Assembly: GCA_017504605.1 (NCBI GenBank)
Contig: JAFVQW010000003.1
Location: 1-33,029 of the forward strand
Reading direction: 5' to 3'
Source: Clostridia bacterium
GTDB taxonomy: Bacteria > Bacillota > Clostridia > Oscillospirales > CAG-272
Length of the DNA stretch: 33,029 bases
A program made the position numbers and the translations under genes. The number at the start of each line of letters is the position of its first letter. Position 1 is the first letter of the stretch. This document shows, piece after piece, positions 7,244 through 15,112 of the stretch. The notes beneath the pieces were generated by a model, which was not told where the DNA came from, did not search any database, and worked only from the letters and a program-made list of their open reading frames with translations.

Positions 7244-7275
7244 CAAAGCCGAGCTCCCGCGGGAGCTCGGCTTTG
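7244..7275. terminator. Bidirectional terminator
   Basis: A perfect 32-base palindrome (CAAAGCCGAGCTCCCG and its complement) between the convergent kinase-like gene and the membrane protein gene at 7280. The flanks are A-rich on the left and T-rich on the right. Confidence 0.8.
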
Positions 7276-7279
7276 TTGT

Positions 7280-8680
7280 TTAGTTTTTGGAATTTATATC
7301 CTCTTTCAAATCCGAGGTAAAATTAAATGAGAAAATGATTAGTATAACCGAGAGCGCGAATATTACCGCGGGCAGCCAGGGGGTGGGCGAGGCGGCGATA
7401 ACAGGCTGAGTAACGTCACCGGGGTCTGTGTAAATCAGCCTTACGCTTCTCGTTAAGATGACGCCAAGACACTTCAAAATCGAGATAATCCCCATAAGTG
7501 AGAAGAGCAGAACCGAGGTCCGCTTCGTCCTCTTCACGAAGGGCTCCGAGAGCAGTCTCTCGGTGTCGCAGTCACTGTGTACCGAGACCGCACGGAGTGC
7601 GAAGGGGATAAAGGATACTGCAAGAGCCACAAGCCCGACAAGGAAAAGCACGCACTCGAGGGCTGTAAAGGCCTCAATTAATGAGTAGGCATCGGCGGCC
7701 GCTGCGCTATTTAAGAGGTCGGCGAGCTCATACTCGCTAAAGAAGTCGGCGGTATGTATATCGGCGCCTATATTCGCGAGCGAGGCGAGGGCGAAGGCCG
7801 ACGCGCCGAGAAGGCGCATTTTCCAACCTCTTCCGACACGGAAAAGCACGCACATTAAAAGAATATACCAGATAAAGTGCGGCAGAATATTGGTGTTCTT
7901 TATATCTCGGAAGAAAATATCGATGCTGAAAATCGACGCTACGGCGAGAAGACGGAGCGTGCGGGCACGCCGCGCGGCCTCTCTTTCGCGGTGGAGCTCG
8001 GCATGGCGCTCCTCGGATATGAGTGAGCCCGCGGCACCTCTTACCGCACCGTCGCGCTTAACCGCTCTCTTGTAGCAGGAGGCGATAGAGGCCCAGACGA
8101 TGCCGAAAAGGAAGGAAAGAGAAATACACGCGGTCGCGAGTATGGGGTATAGCACTCGCATATAAAGCGCGAGATTATCATTCGAGTAGGTGAGCAGACA
8201 TATCTCGGGGATAAACGCGAGCGCGGCACGGAGCACGGCGTAAACGCAGGTTACGCTCCTCAGCGTATCGGTTGACATTCTCCCAAAGAGCACCTTGAAG
8301 GGCATAATGAGTGAAGACGCACCGCTTCGCTCGCCGAGGTAGGAGAGCGCCGAGTATGCAAGGTTAACCGCCTGAATAATGAGTATAAGCTCGATAACCG
8401 AGAAGATAAGCGTAAACAGCGGTATAATATCTCTTCCCGTATGGAGATTTGCGAACATAACGAGCGTTGCGGGCAGCTTTATTAGGGTAACGAGCCCGAG
8501 CCTCTTAAGAGCCGTTTTAAGCTCCGCAAAATAGGGTAGCATTCTGTCGAGCTCGCCGATAATGCTCCAAAGAAGGAAATACGCTACGAAATCGGGAAGA
8601 AAATCGATGATATTGATATTAGGAATACAGATGAAAATCAGCGCAAGCGTGATTTTCGGGAAGATAGCTCTTTTTTTCAT
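7280..8680 (-). CDS. Large multi-pass membrane protein, apparently duplicated, unknown function
   Basis: A 466-residue integral membrane protein with some 10-12 hydrophobic segments. Two similar stretches appear: near the N-terminus IPNINIIDFLPDFVAYFLL (about 19-37) and in the middle IKNTNILPHFIWYILL (about 259-274). Both are followed by helices and a basic turn, so the protein looks like two related halves joined by a charged Arg/Glu-rich linker (about 222-246, EERHAELHREREAARR). Signal-like N-terminus MKKRAIF. I recognise no enzyme motif. Its ATG overlaps the stop of the preceding gene (ATGA at 8677-8680), placing it last in the secA operon. Confidence 0.7.
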   Translation of the reverse strand: MKKRAIFPKITLALIFICIPNINIIDFLPDFVAYFLLWSIIGELDRMLPYFAELKTALKRLGLVTLIKLPATLVMFANLHTGRDIIPLFTLIFSVIELILIIQAVNLAYSALSYLGERSGASSLIMPFKVLFGRMSTDTLRSVTCVYAVLRAALAFIPEICLLTYSNDNLALYMRVLYPILATACISLSFLFGIVWASIASCYKRAVKRDGAVRGAAGSLISEERHAELHREREAARRARTLRLLAVASIFSIDIFFRDIKNTNILPHFIWYILLMCVLFRVGRGWKMRLLGASAFALASLANIGADIHTADFFSEYELADLLNSAAAADAYSLIEAFTALECVLFLVGLVALAVSFIPFALRAVSVHSDCDTERLLSEPFVKRTKRTSVLLFSLMGIISILKCLGVILTRSVRLIYTDPGDVTQPVIAASPTPWLPAVIFALSVILIIFSFNFTSDLKEDINSKN

Positions 8681-9372
8681 TTTTTCTTGTCCCTTTTCTG
8701 TCGCTTTTTCTTCAGCCTCTCGGCGCGGTATTTGGCATACTCCTCGTCCTTCTCGCGCTGACGTCTTTTGTATTCGTTGACGAAGCCGAAGCGGGATTTT
8801 TTATCCTCGCTCATAGGCTTGTCGTCCTCGGGCATGCATATCTCGGCGTTAGCCCCCCATATAACCGAGAGGTTAAATCCAATAACGACGAGCGTTCCGA
8901 TAAGCGTGACGAGAATAAGAACGGCGAGAGCCTTGTCGGGCAGGAGAGCGCCGAGTGTCGGGGCCTCTGCCGCGATAGAAAGCAAATAGAGGAAAAAGGT
9001 GCAGTAAAGCATACGGTGCGCCCGCGTGCGGAGCCTCGTCGCACCGACCTCGCTCGCCGCCTCCTTTATTCCGAGTAGGATAAGGGCAGTCAGAACGGAT
9101 ATTATAACGTATCTTATAACCGCGACGTAGGAGAGCCATACCCCGTCAATAAATCCGAGGCCGAACAGCTCCATGCTCCTTGCAACGAGCTCGAAGGCGC
9201 CGAATACCGCAAAGACGGAGGCAGCGTATACCCCGAGCTTAAAGGGGCGGTAAAGGGGTGCTAAGCGTAAGAGCGCCGTAAGCATAATCAGCGCCGCGAT
9301 TATATCGGTAAATCCGTAGTAGGTAATATTAAGAAGCAAAAAATAGCCTAAAAACAAGCTGCCAAAGCCCAT
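8677..9372 (-). CDS. Membrane protein with basic cytoplasmic tail, unknown function
   Basis: A 231-residue protein with about six hydrophobic segments in the first 175 residues, then a long charged tail (about 178-231) ending RLKKKRQKRDKKK. The tail contains KSRFGFVNEYKRRQREKDEE and probably forms a cytoplasmic helix or binds nucleic acid or acidic lipid; this is inferred from charge only. It begins two bases after the secA stop codon and overlaps the next gene by four bases, so secA and the two membrane genes are very likely co-transcribed and co-translated. No known family recognised. A link to Sec export is suggested only by position. Confidence 0.7.
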   Translation of the reverse strand: MGFGSLFLGYFLLLNITYYGFTDIIAALIMLTALLRLAPLYRPFKLGVYAASVFAVFGAFELVARSMELFGLGFIDGVWLSYVAVIRYVIISVLTALILLGIKEAASEVGATRLRTRAHRMLYCTFFLYLLSIAAEAPTLGALLPDKALAVLILVTLIGTLVVIGFNLSVIWGANAEICMPEDDKPMSEDKKSRFGFVNEYKRRQREKDEEYAKYRAERLKKKRQKRDKKK

Positions 9373-9374
9373 AG

Positions 9375-12173
9375 TTAATTCTCCTTGGCGCCTATGCGCT
9401 TCTCGGGGGAGTTACAGCACTTCTTGTACTTCTTACCGCTTCCGCAGGGGCAGGGGTCGTTGGGGCCGACACTATTGGTCGCCCTTACGGGCGTTCTCGC
9501 CTCGGCCGTCTGGGCTGTCGCCTTAGCACCCGCGAAGCCCGCGGTGAGCTTCTCGGCTACGCGCACTCTCTCGGAGAGGCGCACGCTCGGTCTCGGCATA
9601 ACCGCGAGAACCTTTCTGACGGTTTCCGCTCTGATTTCCTGTATCATCTCGTCGAACATATCCGCGCCCTGCATCTTGTACATAGCGACGGGGTCGCGCT
9701 GAGCGTAGGAGTTAAGACCGACGTAGGACTTAAGGTCCTCCATAGCCTCGAGGTGGTCCATCCAGAGCCTGTCAACGTTGCGTAAGAGGGTAGCCTTTTC
9801 ATACTCGCGCATAATGCCTGCGGGAAGCTCGGGAATAGCGGCAAATATTTCGTCCTTGCTCTCGTAAATCTCGAGCGCGCGCGCCTTCAGCTCCTCGGTG
9901 AGTGCCTCTCTCGTAAGGCCCGAGAGCTCCTCCTCGGTATATTTGAAGTCGTGACTGTCGGTGAGCACGCCGCGGTAGTAGGTGCGAAGCTCCTCAAGCT
10001 CCCACTCGTGCGGGTCGGGCGAGGCGAGGAAGGTCTCGCAGGCCGCCTCGACCGAGGAGCTTATCATATCCCGTATAGTCGGCTGTATCGTGTCCTCGAG
10101 AAGAATTTCCATACGCTGAGCGTAGATGACCTTTCTTTGCTGGTTCATAACGTCGTCGTAGGTAAGAACGTTCTTTCTGCGCTGGAAGTTTGCCGCCTCC
10201 ATACGCTGCTGTGCGTTCTCGATAACGCTCGAAACGAGCCTCGAGTCCATTCTTATATCGTCGCCGCTGAATGCGCGGCTCTTTGTAATCATATCAAGCC
10301 TGTCGCGCGCGAAAAGACGGAGCAGGTCGTCCTCAAAGGAGATAAAGAAGCGGGATTCTCCGGGGTCTCCCTGTCTTCCGCTTCGACCGCGGAGCTGGTT
10401 ATCTATACGGCGCGACTCGTGGCGCTCGGTGCCGAGTATAAAGAGGCCGCCCGCCTCGCGAACCTTGTCCGCCTCCTCGCGGAGCTCCTCCTTGTATTTC
10501 TCGGTAAGAGTGCGGAATACCTCGCGCACGGCGAGAATTTTCTCGTCGGAGGTAGGAGTGGTGTCCTGCGCCGCCTGGATTTCCTCCTCGGTGTAATCGA
10601 GGCGCATAAGCTCGCGCCTTGCAAGAAACTCGGGGTTACCGCCGAGCATAATATCGGTGCCTCGTCCCGCCATATTCGTCGATATGGTGACGGCGCCGAG
10701 CTTGCCCGCCTGAGCGACTATCTCGGCCTCGCGCTCGTGATACTTAGCGTTGAGGACGGTGTGCTTTATACCGACTCTCGAGAGCCTTGCCGAGAGCTCC
10801 TCGGACTTCTCAATCGAGACGGTACCGACGAGAACGGGCTGTCCCTTCTCGTGGCACTCCTTAATCTGCTCTATAATAGCGCGGTATTTTACCTCCTCCT
10901 TTACGAATACGGCGTCGAGGTGGTCAACCCTTATCATCGGCTTGTTCGTAGGAACCTCAACGACGTCGAGCGCATAGATTTCCTTGAACTCGTCCTCCTC
11001 GGTCAGGGCCGTACCCGTCATACCCGAGAGCTTCTTGTACATACGGAAGAAGTTCTGGTAGGTAATTGTCGCGACGGTTACCGTCTCGCGCTTGATGTCT
11101 ACCCCCTCCTTGGCCTCGATAGCCTGGTGAAGGCCCTCGCTGTAGCGCCTGCCGGGCATAACTCGGCCGGTGAAGTGGTCGACGATGAGAACGTTGCCGT
11201 CACGGACGATGTAGTCGATGTCGCGCCGCATTGTTCCGTGTGCGCGTATAGCGGTGTTCACGTGGTGATATATCTCGGAGTTCTCGGGGTCGGAGAGGTT
11301 CTCAATGCCGAAGAACTTCTCGGTTTTATCAATACCGTTTTTGGTGAGAACGGCGGTGCGCGCCTTCTCGTCTACGACGAAGTCCTCACTATAGGTGTCG
11401 AGGTCCTCCTTTGCATCGGTCTCGGCGAGCACGAGCCTCTTCATACGGCGCACGAGCTCGTTCGCCTTCTTGTAGAGGTCGGTCGATTCCGAGGCTCTGC
11501 CCGAAATTATAAGCGGAGTTCTCGCCTCGTCGATGAGAATGGAGTCCACCTCGTCCACGATTGCGAAGGCGTGGCCGCGCTGAACGAGCTCGCTCTTTTG
11601 CACCGACATATTGTCGCGAAGGTAGTCGAAGCCGAACTCACTGTTCGTTCCGTAGGTAATATCCGCGGCGTACGCGGCGCGCTTCTCTTCGCCCGTCTGT
11701 CCGTGTATTATAAGACCCGTTGAGAGACCGAGGAAGGAATAAACTCTGCCCATCTCCTCGCTGTCACGCTTTGCAAGATAGCCGTTGACGGTGACGATAT
11801 GCACGCCCTCTCCCGCGAGCGCGTTAAGATAGGCGGGCAGGGTAGCGACGAGCGTTTTACCCTCACCGGTCTTCATCTCGGCAATTCTGCCCTGGTGAAG
11901 GAGAATACCGCCCATAAGCTGAACGCGATAGGGGCGCTTACCGAGAACGCGGGTATCCGCCTCGCGCACGAGCGCAAAGGCCTCGGGGAGAATATCGTCG
12001 AGGCTCTCTCCGTCTGCAAGGCGGGATTTAAGTATATCGGTGTATTCGCGAAGCTCCTTGTCGGACTTCGCCTCGAACTCCTCTGCGAGAGCCTCTATTC
12101 TGTCTACGGTAGGGGTAATCCTCGCAATCTGCTTTTCGCTGTATGTTTTAAATAGCTTACTGAACAATCCCAT
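9375..12173 (-). CDS. secA: Protein translocase ATPase SecA
   Basis: The motor of the Sec pathway, pushing unfolded preproteins through SecYEG with ATP. The 932-residue product has the expected order: Walker A KTGEGKTL (101-108), the preprotein cross-linking region, the DEVDSILIDEARTPLIISG segment (Walker B plus conserved loop), then TNMAGRGTD and GRSGRQGDPG (helicase motifs V and VI), the wing and scaffold region, and a C-terminal zinc site CPCGSGKKYKKCC (908-920) that binds SecB or ribosomes in other species. Length is normal. RBS AAAGGA precedes the ATG. It leads an operon with two membrane proteins. Confidence 0.98.
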   Translation of the reverse strand: MGLFSKLFKTYSEKQIARITPTVDRIEALAEEFEAKSDKELREYTDILKSRLADGESLDDILPEAFALVREADTRVLGKRPYRVQLMGGILLHQGRIAEMKTGEGKTLVATLPAYLNALAGEGVHIVTVNGYLAKRDSEEMGRVYSFLGLSTGLIIHGQTGEEKRAAYAADITYGTNSEFGFDYLRDNMSVQKSELVQRGHAFAIVDEVDSILIDEARTPLIISGRASESTDLYKKANELVRRMKRLVLAETDAKEDLDTYSEDFVVDEKARTAVLTKNGIDKTEKFFGIENLSDPENSEIYHHVNTAIRAHGTMRRDIDYIVRDGNVLIVDHFTGRVMPGRRYSEGLHQAIEAKEGVDIKRETVTVATITYQNFFRMYKKLSGMTGTALTEEDEFKEIYALDVVEVPTNKPMIRVDHLDAVFVKEEVKYRAIIEQIKECHEKGQPVLVGTVSIEKSEELSARLSRVGIKHTVLNAKYHEREAEIVAQAGKLGAVTISTNMAGRGTDIMLGGNPEFLARRELMRLDYTEEEIQAAQDTTPTSDEKILAVREVFRTLTEKYKEELREEADKVREAGGLFILGTERHESRRIDNQLRGRSGRQGDPGESRFFISFEDDLLRLFARDRLDMITKSRAFSGDDIRMDSRLVSSVIENAQQRMEAANFQRRKNVLTYDDVMNQQRKVIYAQRMEILLEDTIQPTIRDMISSSVEAACETFLASPDPHEWELEELRTYYRGVLTDSHDFKYTEEELSGLTREALTEELKARALEIYESKDEIFAAIPELPAGIMREYEKATLLRNVDRLWMDHLEAMEDLKSYVGLNSYAQRDPVAMYKMQGADMFDEMIQEIRAETVRKVLAVMPRPSVRLSERVRVAEKLTAGFAGAKATAQTAEARTPVRATNSVGPNDPCPCGSGKKYKKCCNSPEKRIGAKEN

Positions 12174-12212
12174 ATCGAGTGTCCTTTCGCAAGATAATAT
12201 TTTTCTATTATA

Positions 12213-12241
12213 ATTCTACCACAAACCGATGCGAAAATAAA
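12213..12241 (-). promoter_or_regulatory. Possible promoter of the secA operon
   Basis: Minus-strand TAGAAT (12213-12218) preceded by TGG (extended -10), with a weak TTTATT 17 bases upstream (12236-12241). It is the best candidate in the AT-rich gap between the divergent secA and trmL genes. Confidence 0.35.
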
Positions 12242-12279
12242 TAGTAAAATGTAAAATTTTAAATATTTTACACTTAGTA

Positions 12280-12308
12280 TTGTAAAAAAAGGAAAAATGT
12301 GCTAAAAT
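12280..12308 (+). promoter_or_regulatory. Promoter of trmL
   Basis: TTGTAA (12280-12285), 17-base spacer, TAAAAT (12303-12308), about 28 bases before the GTG start. Confidence 0.7.
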
Positions 12309-12335
12309 TATCACATATTGTACCGAGGTGACATA

Positions 12336-12803
12336 GTGAAAAAGCTGAATATTGTTCTTTTGTGTCCGGAAATACCGCAAAATACCGGAAACATATCGCG
12401 CACCTGCGCCGTCACGGGCGCCGCGCTCCATATAATAAAGCCGATAGGCTTTGAGATTTCCGACAGAACGCTGAAGCGCGCGGGGCTTGATTATTGGGAC
12501 AAGCTCGACGTGACCTATTACGAGAGCCTTGACGACTTTTTGTCACTTCACGGCGAGAGACAAATGTATTTTTTCTCGGCGCACGCCGAGCGCTCTTATC
12601 ACTCGGTCGAGTATCCCGAGGGGGTGTTCCTTGTCTTCGGCAGGGAGTCGGTCGGTTTGCCCTGTGAGCTTGTAAGAGAGAATTCCTCGCGTGCCCTTCG
12701 AATACCTATGATAGACGGTGTCAGGTGCCTAAACCTTTCGAACTCTGTGGCCGTTGTGACCTACGAGGTGCTAAGGCAGTGGGGCTTCCCGGAAATGTCC
12801 TGA
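12336..12803 (+). CDS. trmL: tRNA (cytidine/uridine-34 2'-O) methyltransferase
   Basis: A 155-residue SPOUT methyltransferase of the TrmL group, which methylates the wobble ribose of certain leucine tRNAs using S-adenosylmethionine. Visible signatures: PEIPQNTGNISRTC near the N-terminus, LVFGRESVGLP, IPM and RCLNLSNSVAVVTYEVLRQ, which forms the trefoil-knot cofactor site. Length matches TrmL (about 155). The GTG at 12336 is preferred: GAGGTGA lies five bases before it, and an upstream TTG at 12318 lies before that RBS. It is divergent from secA. Confidence 0.93.
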   Translation: MKKLNIVLLCPEIPQNTGNISRTCAVTGAALHIIKPIGFEISDRTLKRAGLDYWDKLDVTYYESLDDFLSLHGERQMYFFSAHAERSYHSVEYPEGVFLVFGRESVGLPCELVRENSSRALRIPMIDGVRCLNLSNSVAVVTYEVLRQWGFPEMS

Positions 12804-12827
12804 GAAAAATTACCGAGCAATAGGGCC

Positions 12828-12856
12828 TTGACTTTTCTATTCCGAAATACTATAAT
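12828..12856 (+). promoter_or_regulatory. Promoter of the metallochaperone module
   Basis: TTGACT (12828-12833), 17-base spacer, TATAAT (12851-12856). It is strong by consensus. No clear Zur or Fur operator overlaps it by eye. Confidence 0.85.
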
Positions 12857-12871
12857 ATTAATGTAAAAAAT

Positions 12872-12901
12872 AAGGAGAGCGCCACTTGGCGCAGTTTGAA
12901 A
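12872..12901 (+). promoter_or_regulatory. RBS separated from the start codon by a small hairpin
   Basis: AAGGAG (12872-12877) is 24 bases from the ATG at 12902, too far for normal use. A hairpin GCGCC-ACTT-GGCGC (12879-12892) lies between. If folded it removes 14 bases and leaves about 10, a normal gap. No other Shine-Dalgarno-like sequence is nearer the ATG. Confidence 0.6.
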
Positions 12902-14137
12902 ATGACGAAAATAGATATTTTTTCGGGCTTTCTCGGCGCGGGTAAAACCACGCTTATAAAGAAACTCATAAAGGAAGCCTACGCGGGTGAGCGGGTAGTG
13001 CTTATTGAGAACGAATTTGGTGAGATTGGCGTTGACGGCGGCTTTCTTGAGGATGCGGGCATTGAGATTACCGAGATGAACTCGGGCTGCATATGCTGCT
13101 CGCTTGTCGGCGACTTTACCGCCGCGCTTAAGAAGGTTATTGCCGAATACAATCCCGACAGAGTGGTTATCGAGCCCTCGGGAGTGGGTAAGCTCTCCGA
13201 CGTTCTTCGCGCCGTTGTTGCCGCGGCAGAGGAGGGAGCCGTTATTAACTGCACCGCCGCCGTTGCCGACGTCAAGAAGTGCAAAATGTATATGAAGAAC
13301 TTTGGCGAGTTCTATAACGACCAGATTGCTACCGCGCGTGCGATTTTATTCTCCCACGCCGATACCGCCACCGAGGCGAGAATAAACGAGAGCATAGCAC
13401 TCGTACGTAGCCTCAATCCCGATGCGGTTATTATCACCACGCCCCTCGAGCAGTTAGACGGTAAGGATATCCTTTCGGCAATCGAGAACAAGGAAACGCT
13501 GGCAGAGGAGCTCGAGCGGCTCGAGCACGAGCACCGTCACCACCATCACCATCACGAGGACGGTGAGGAGTGCCACTGCCACGAGCATCATCACGAGGAT
13601 GGCGAGGAGTGTCACTGCCACGAGCATCATCACGAGCACCATCACGAGGACGGCGAGGAGTGCCACTGTCACGAGCATCATCACGAGCACCACCACGAGG
13701 ACGGTGAGGAGTGTCACTGCCACGAGCATAATCACGAGCACCACCACGAGGACGGTGAGGAGTGTCACTGCCACGAGCATAATCACGAGCATCACCACGA
13801 GGACGGCGAGGAGTGCCACTGCGGCTGCGGCGGGCACCACGGACATCATCACCACCACGCCGATGACGTCTTTACGAGCTTCGGCACCGAGACGGTTAAG
13901 AAATTCGGCCGCGACGAGCTCGGGGCGATACTCGATACTCTCTCCGAGGACGGTAGCCTCGGCACGGTTCTCCGCGCTAAGGGCATTGTGGAGTGCGCCG
14001 AGGGCGGCTGGCTTCACTTCGACTACGTTCCGGGCGAGGCCGACATCAGAATCGGCGGCGCCGCCGTTATGGGCAGGCTCTGCGTAATCGGCTCCGGAAT
14101 AGACAAGGAAAAAATCAAGGAGCTTTTCGGCGTATAA
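12902..14137 (+). CDS. COG0523 metallochaperone GTPase with His/Cys tandem repeats
   Basis: A 411-residue G3E-family GTPase of the CobW/ZNG1/YjiA group, which moves Zn, Co or Ni to client proteins with GTP hydrolysis. It has Walker A GFLGAGKTT (9-17), switch ENEFGE (36-41), the metal-site CICC (63-66, CxCC), the IEPSG loop (about 90-94), SHAD (151-154) at the position of the base motif NKxD, and a C-terminal CobW domain (about 320-411). Between residues 208 and 319 lies a metal-binding insert: six copies of EDGEECHC, mostly as 17-residue units rich in His, plus CGCGGHHGHHHHH. The start is the ATG at 12902 (see the hairpin-spaced RBS). The next gene is also CobW-like. The metal is not readable from the sequence; Zn is the usual client ion. 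Confidence 0.9.
   Translation: MTKIDIFSGFLGAGKTTLIKKLIKEAYAGERVVLIENEFGEIGVDGGFLEDAGIEITEMNSGCICCSLVGDFTAALKKVIAEYNPDRVVIEPSGVGKLSDVLRAVVAAAEEGAVINCTAAVADVKKCKMYMKNFGEFYNDQIATARAILFSHADTATEARINESIALVRSLNPDAVIITTPLEQLDGKDILSAIENKETLAEELERLEHEHRHHHHHHEDGEECHCHEHHHEDGEECHCHEHHHEHHHEDGEECHCHEHHHEHHHEDGEECHCHEHNHEHHHEDGEECHCHEHNHEHHHEDGEECHCGCGGHHGHHHHHADDVFTSFGTETVKKFGRDELGAILDTLSEDGSLGTVLRAKGIVECAEGGWLHFDYVPGEADIRIGGAAVMGRLCVIGSGIDKEKIKELFGV
13524..13860 (+). repeat. In-gene tandem repeat encoding His/Cys-rich units
   Basis: Copies of the codons for EDGEECHC begin at 13556, 13595, 13646, 13697, 13748 and 13799: intervals 39, 51, 51, 51, 51. The unit is thus 51 bases (17 residues), with the first unit shorter. 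Copies are near-identical with mostly silent changes (GGT/GGC, TGC/TGT, CAT/CAC) and a His-to-Asn change in two linkers. The array probably expands and contracts by slippage or recombination while staying in frame. Confidence 0.9.
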
Positions 14138-14151
14138 GCCGATTTTGAATA

Positions 14152-15093
14152 ATGGAAATACCGATTTATTTGTTTACCGGCTTTCTTGAGGCAGGTAAGA
14201 CTAAGTTTATAGCCGAAACGCTGCGCGACCCGGGCTTCAACGACGGCAAGCGCAAAATCCTCGTCATCTGCTGTGAGGAGGGTGAGGAGGAGCTTGACCC
14301 CTCCGAGCTTTCGGACAATATATCCTTTGCCGCGTTTGACGAGGAGCAGGCGATTACTCCCGACAGGCTCTCGGCTATGGTTAAGCGCGCGGGCGCCGAA
14401 ATCGTTATGGTTGAATATAACGGTATGTGGTCGCTCGACAGCTTCTATTCCGCGCTCCCCGACGGCTGGCTCGTCTACCAGGAGATTATGATTGTCGATG
14501 CCACGACGGCGCTCAACTACAACGCGAATATGCGCCAGCTTATGGTGGACAAGCTTACGGGCTGTGAAATGGTGGTGTTTAACCGCGTTGCCGACGGCAC
14601 CGATAAGATGCCGCTTCACAAGCTCGTTCGCGGTGTATCCCGCCGTGCGAGCATAGCCTACGAGGATATGCGGGGCGAGATTGAATTCGATAACATAGAG
14701 GACCCGCTCCCCTTTGATATTAACGCTCCCGTCATTGATATTCGTGACGAGGACTTTGCACTCTTTTACCGCGATATGACCGAGGAGTTCGACAAATATC
14801 GCGGCAAGTGTGTAAGATTTAAGGGAATAGTGGCTCTCGACCCGAGCCTGCCCGGCGGCCACTTCGCCGTCGGCAGACACATTATGACCTGCTGCGCCGA
14901 CGATATTGCCTATCGCGGTGTCGTTGCTAAGGGAACGGGCTCGCTGAAGCTTAAAACGCGCGACTGGGTAATTCTCGAGGGCAGGCTTAACGAGGAATAT
15001 TCCAAGCTCTATCGGGCGAAGGGGCCCGTGCTTACGGTAAGTAAGATTTCCGCGGCCGAGAAGCCCGAGGTGGAGGTAGCGACCTTTTATTAA
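14152..15093 (+). CDS. CobW-like GTPase fused to a DUF1980/TIGR03943-type domain
   Basis: A 313-residue two-domain protein. Residues 1-200 form a G3E-type GTPase: Walker A GFLEAGKTK (10-18), ICCEEGEEELD (39-49) where the sister protein has IENEFGE, VEYNG (87-91) at the Walker B loop, FNRVADG (143-149) as base motif. It lacks the CxCC site. Residues 216-313 read YRGKCVRFKGIV...VGRHIMTCCADD...DWVILEGRL...PVLTVSKI, matching the C-terminal domain of the YcgQ family (DUF1980/TIGR03943), whose genes neighbour COG0523 and permease genes in Zur regulons. It starts 14 bases after the first GTPase with no visible Shine-Dalgarno, so coupling is likely. Probable role in metal delivery or sensing; inferred. 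Confidence 0.8.
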   Translation: MEIPIYLFTGFLEAGKTKFIAETLRDPGFNDGKRKILVICCEEGEEELDPSELSDNISFAAFDEEQAITPDRLSAMVKRAGAEIVMVEYNGMWSLDSFYSALPDGWLVYQEIMIVDATTALNYNANMRQLMVDKLTGCEMVVFNRVADGTDKMPLHKLVRGVSRRASIAYEDMRGEIEFDNIEDPLPFDINAPVIDIRDEDFALFYRDMTEEFDKYRGKCVRFKGIVALDPSLPGGHFAVGRHIMTCCADDIAYRGVVAKGTGSLKLKTRDWVILEGRLNEEYSKLYRAKGPVLTVSKISAAEKPEVEVATFY

Positions 15094-15112
15094 CTTTTCG
15101 GAGGGTTGACTG

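Noticed and set aside
9951-11723. A 590-residue open frame on the plus strand
   Set aside because: It lies wholly antisense to secA, has no RBS or family motif, and arises from the codon bias of secA.
13524-13860. Possible CRISPR-like array from regular repeats
   Set aside because: The units are contiguous, in frame with a GTPase and encode His/Cys blocks; there are no unique spacers and no cas genes.
13454-14017. A hydrophobic, membrane-like open frame antisense to the His-rich repeat
   Set aside because: The Val/Leu/Met pattern is just the complement of His, Glu and Asp codons in the repeat; no RBS.
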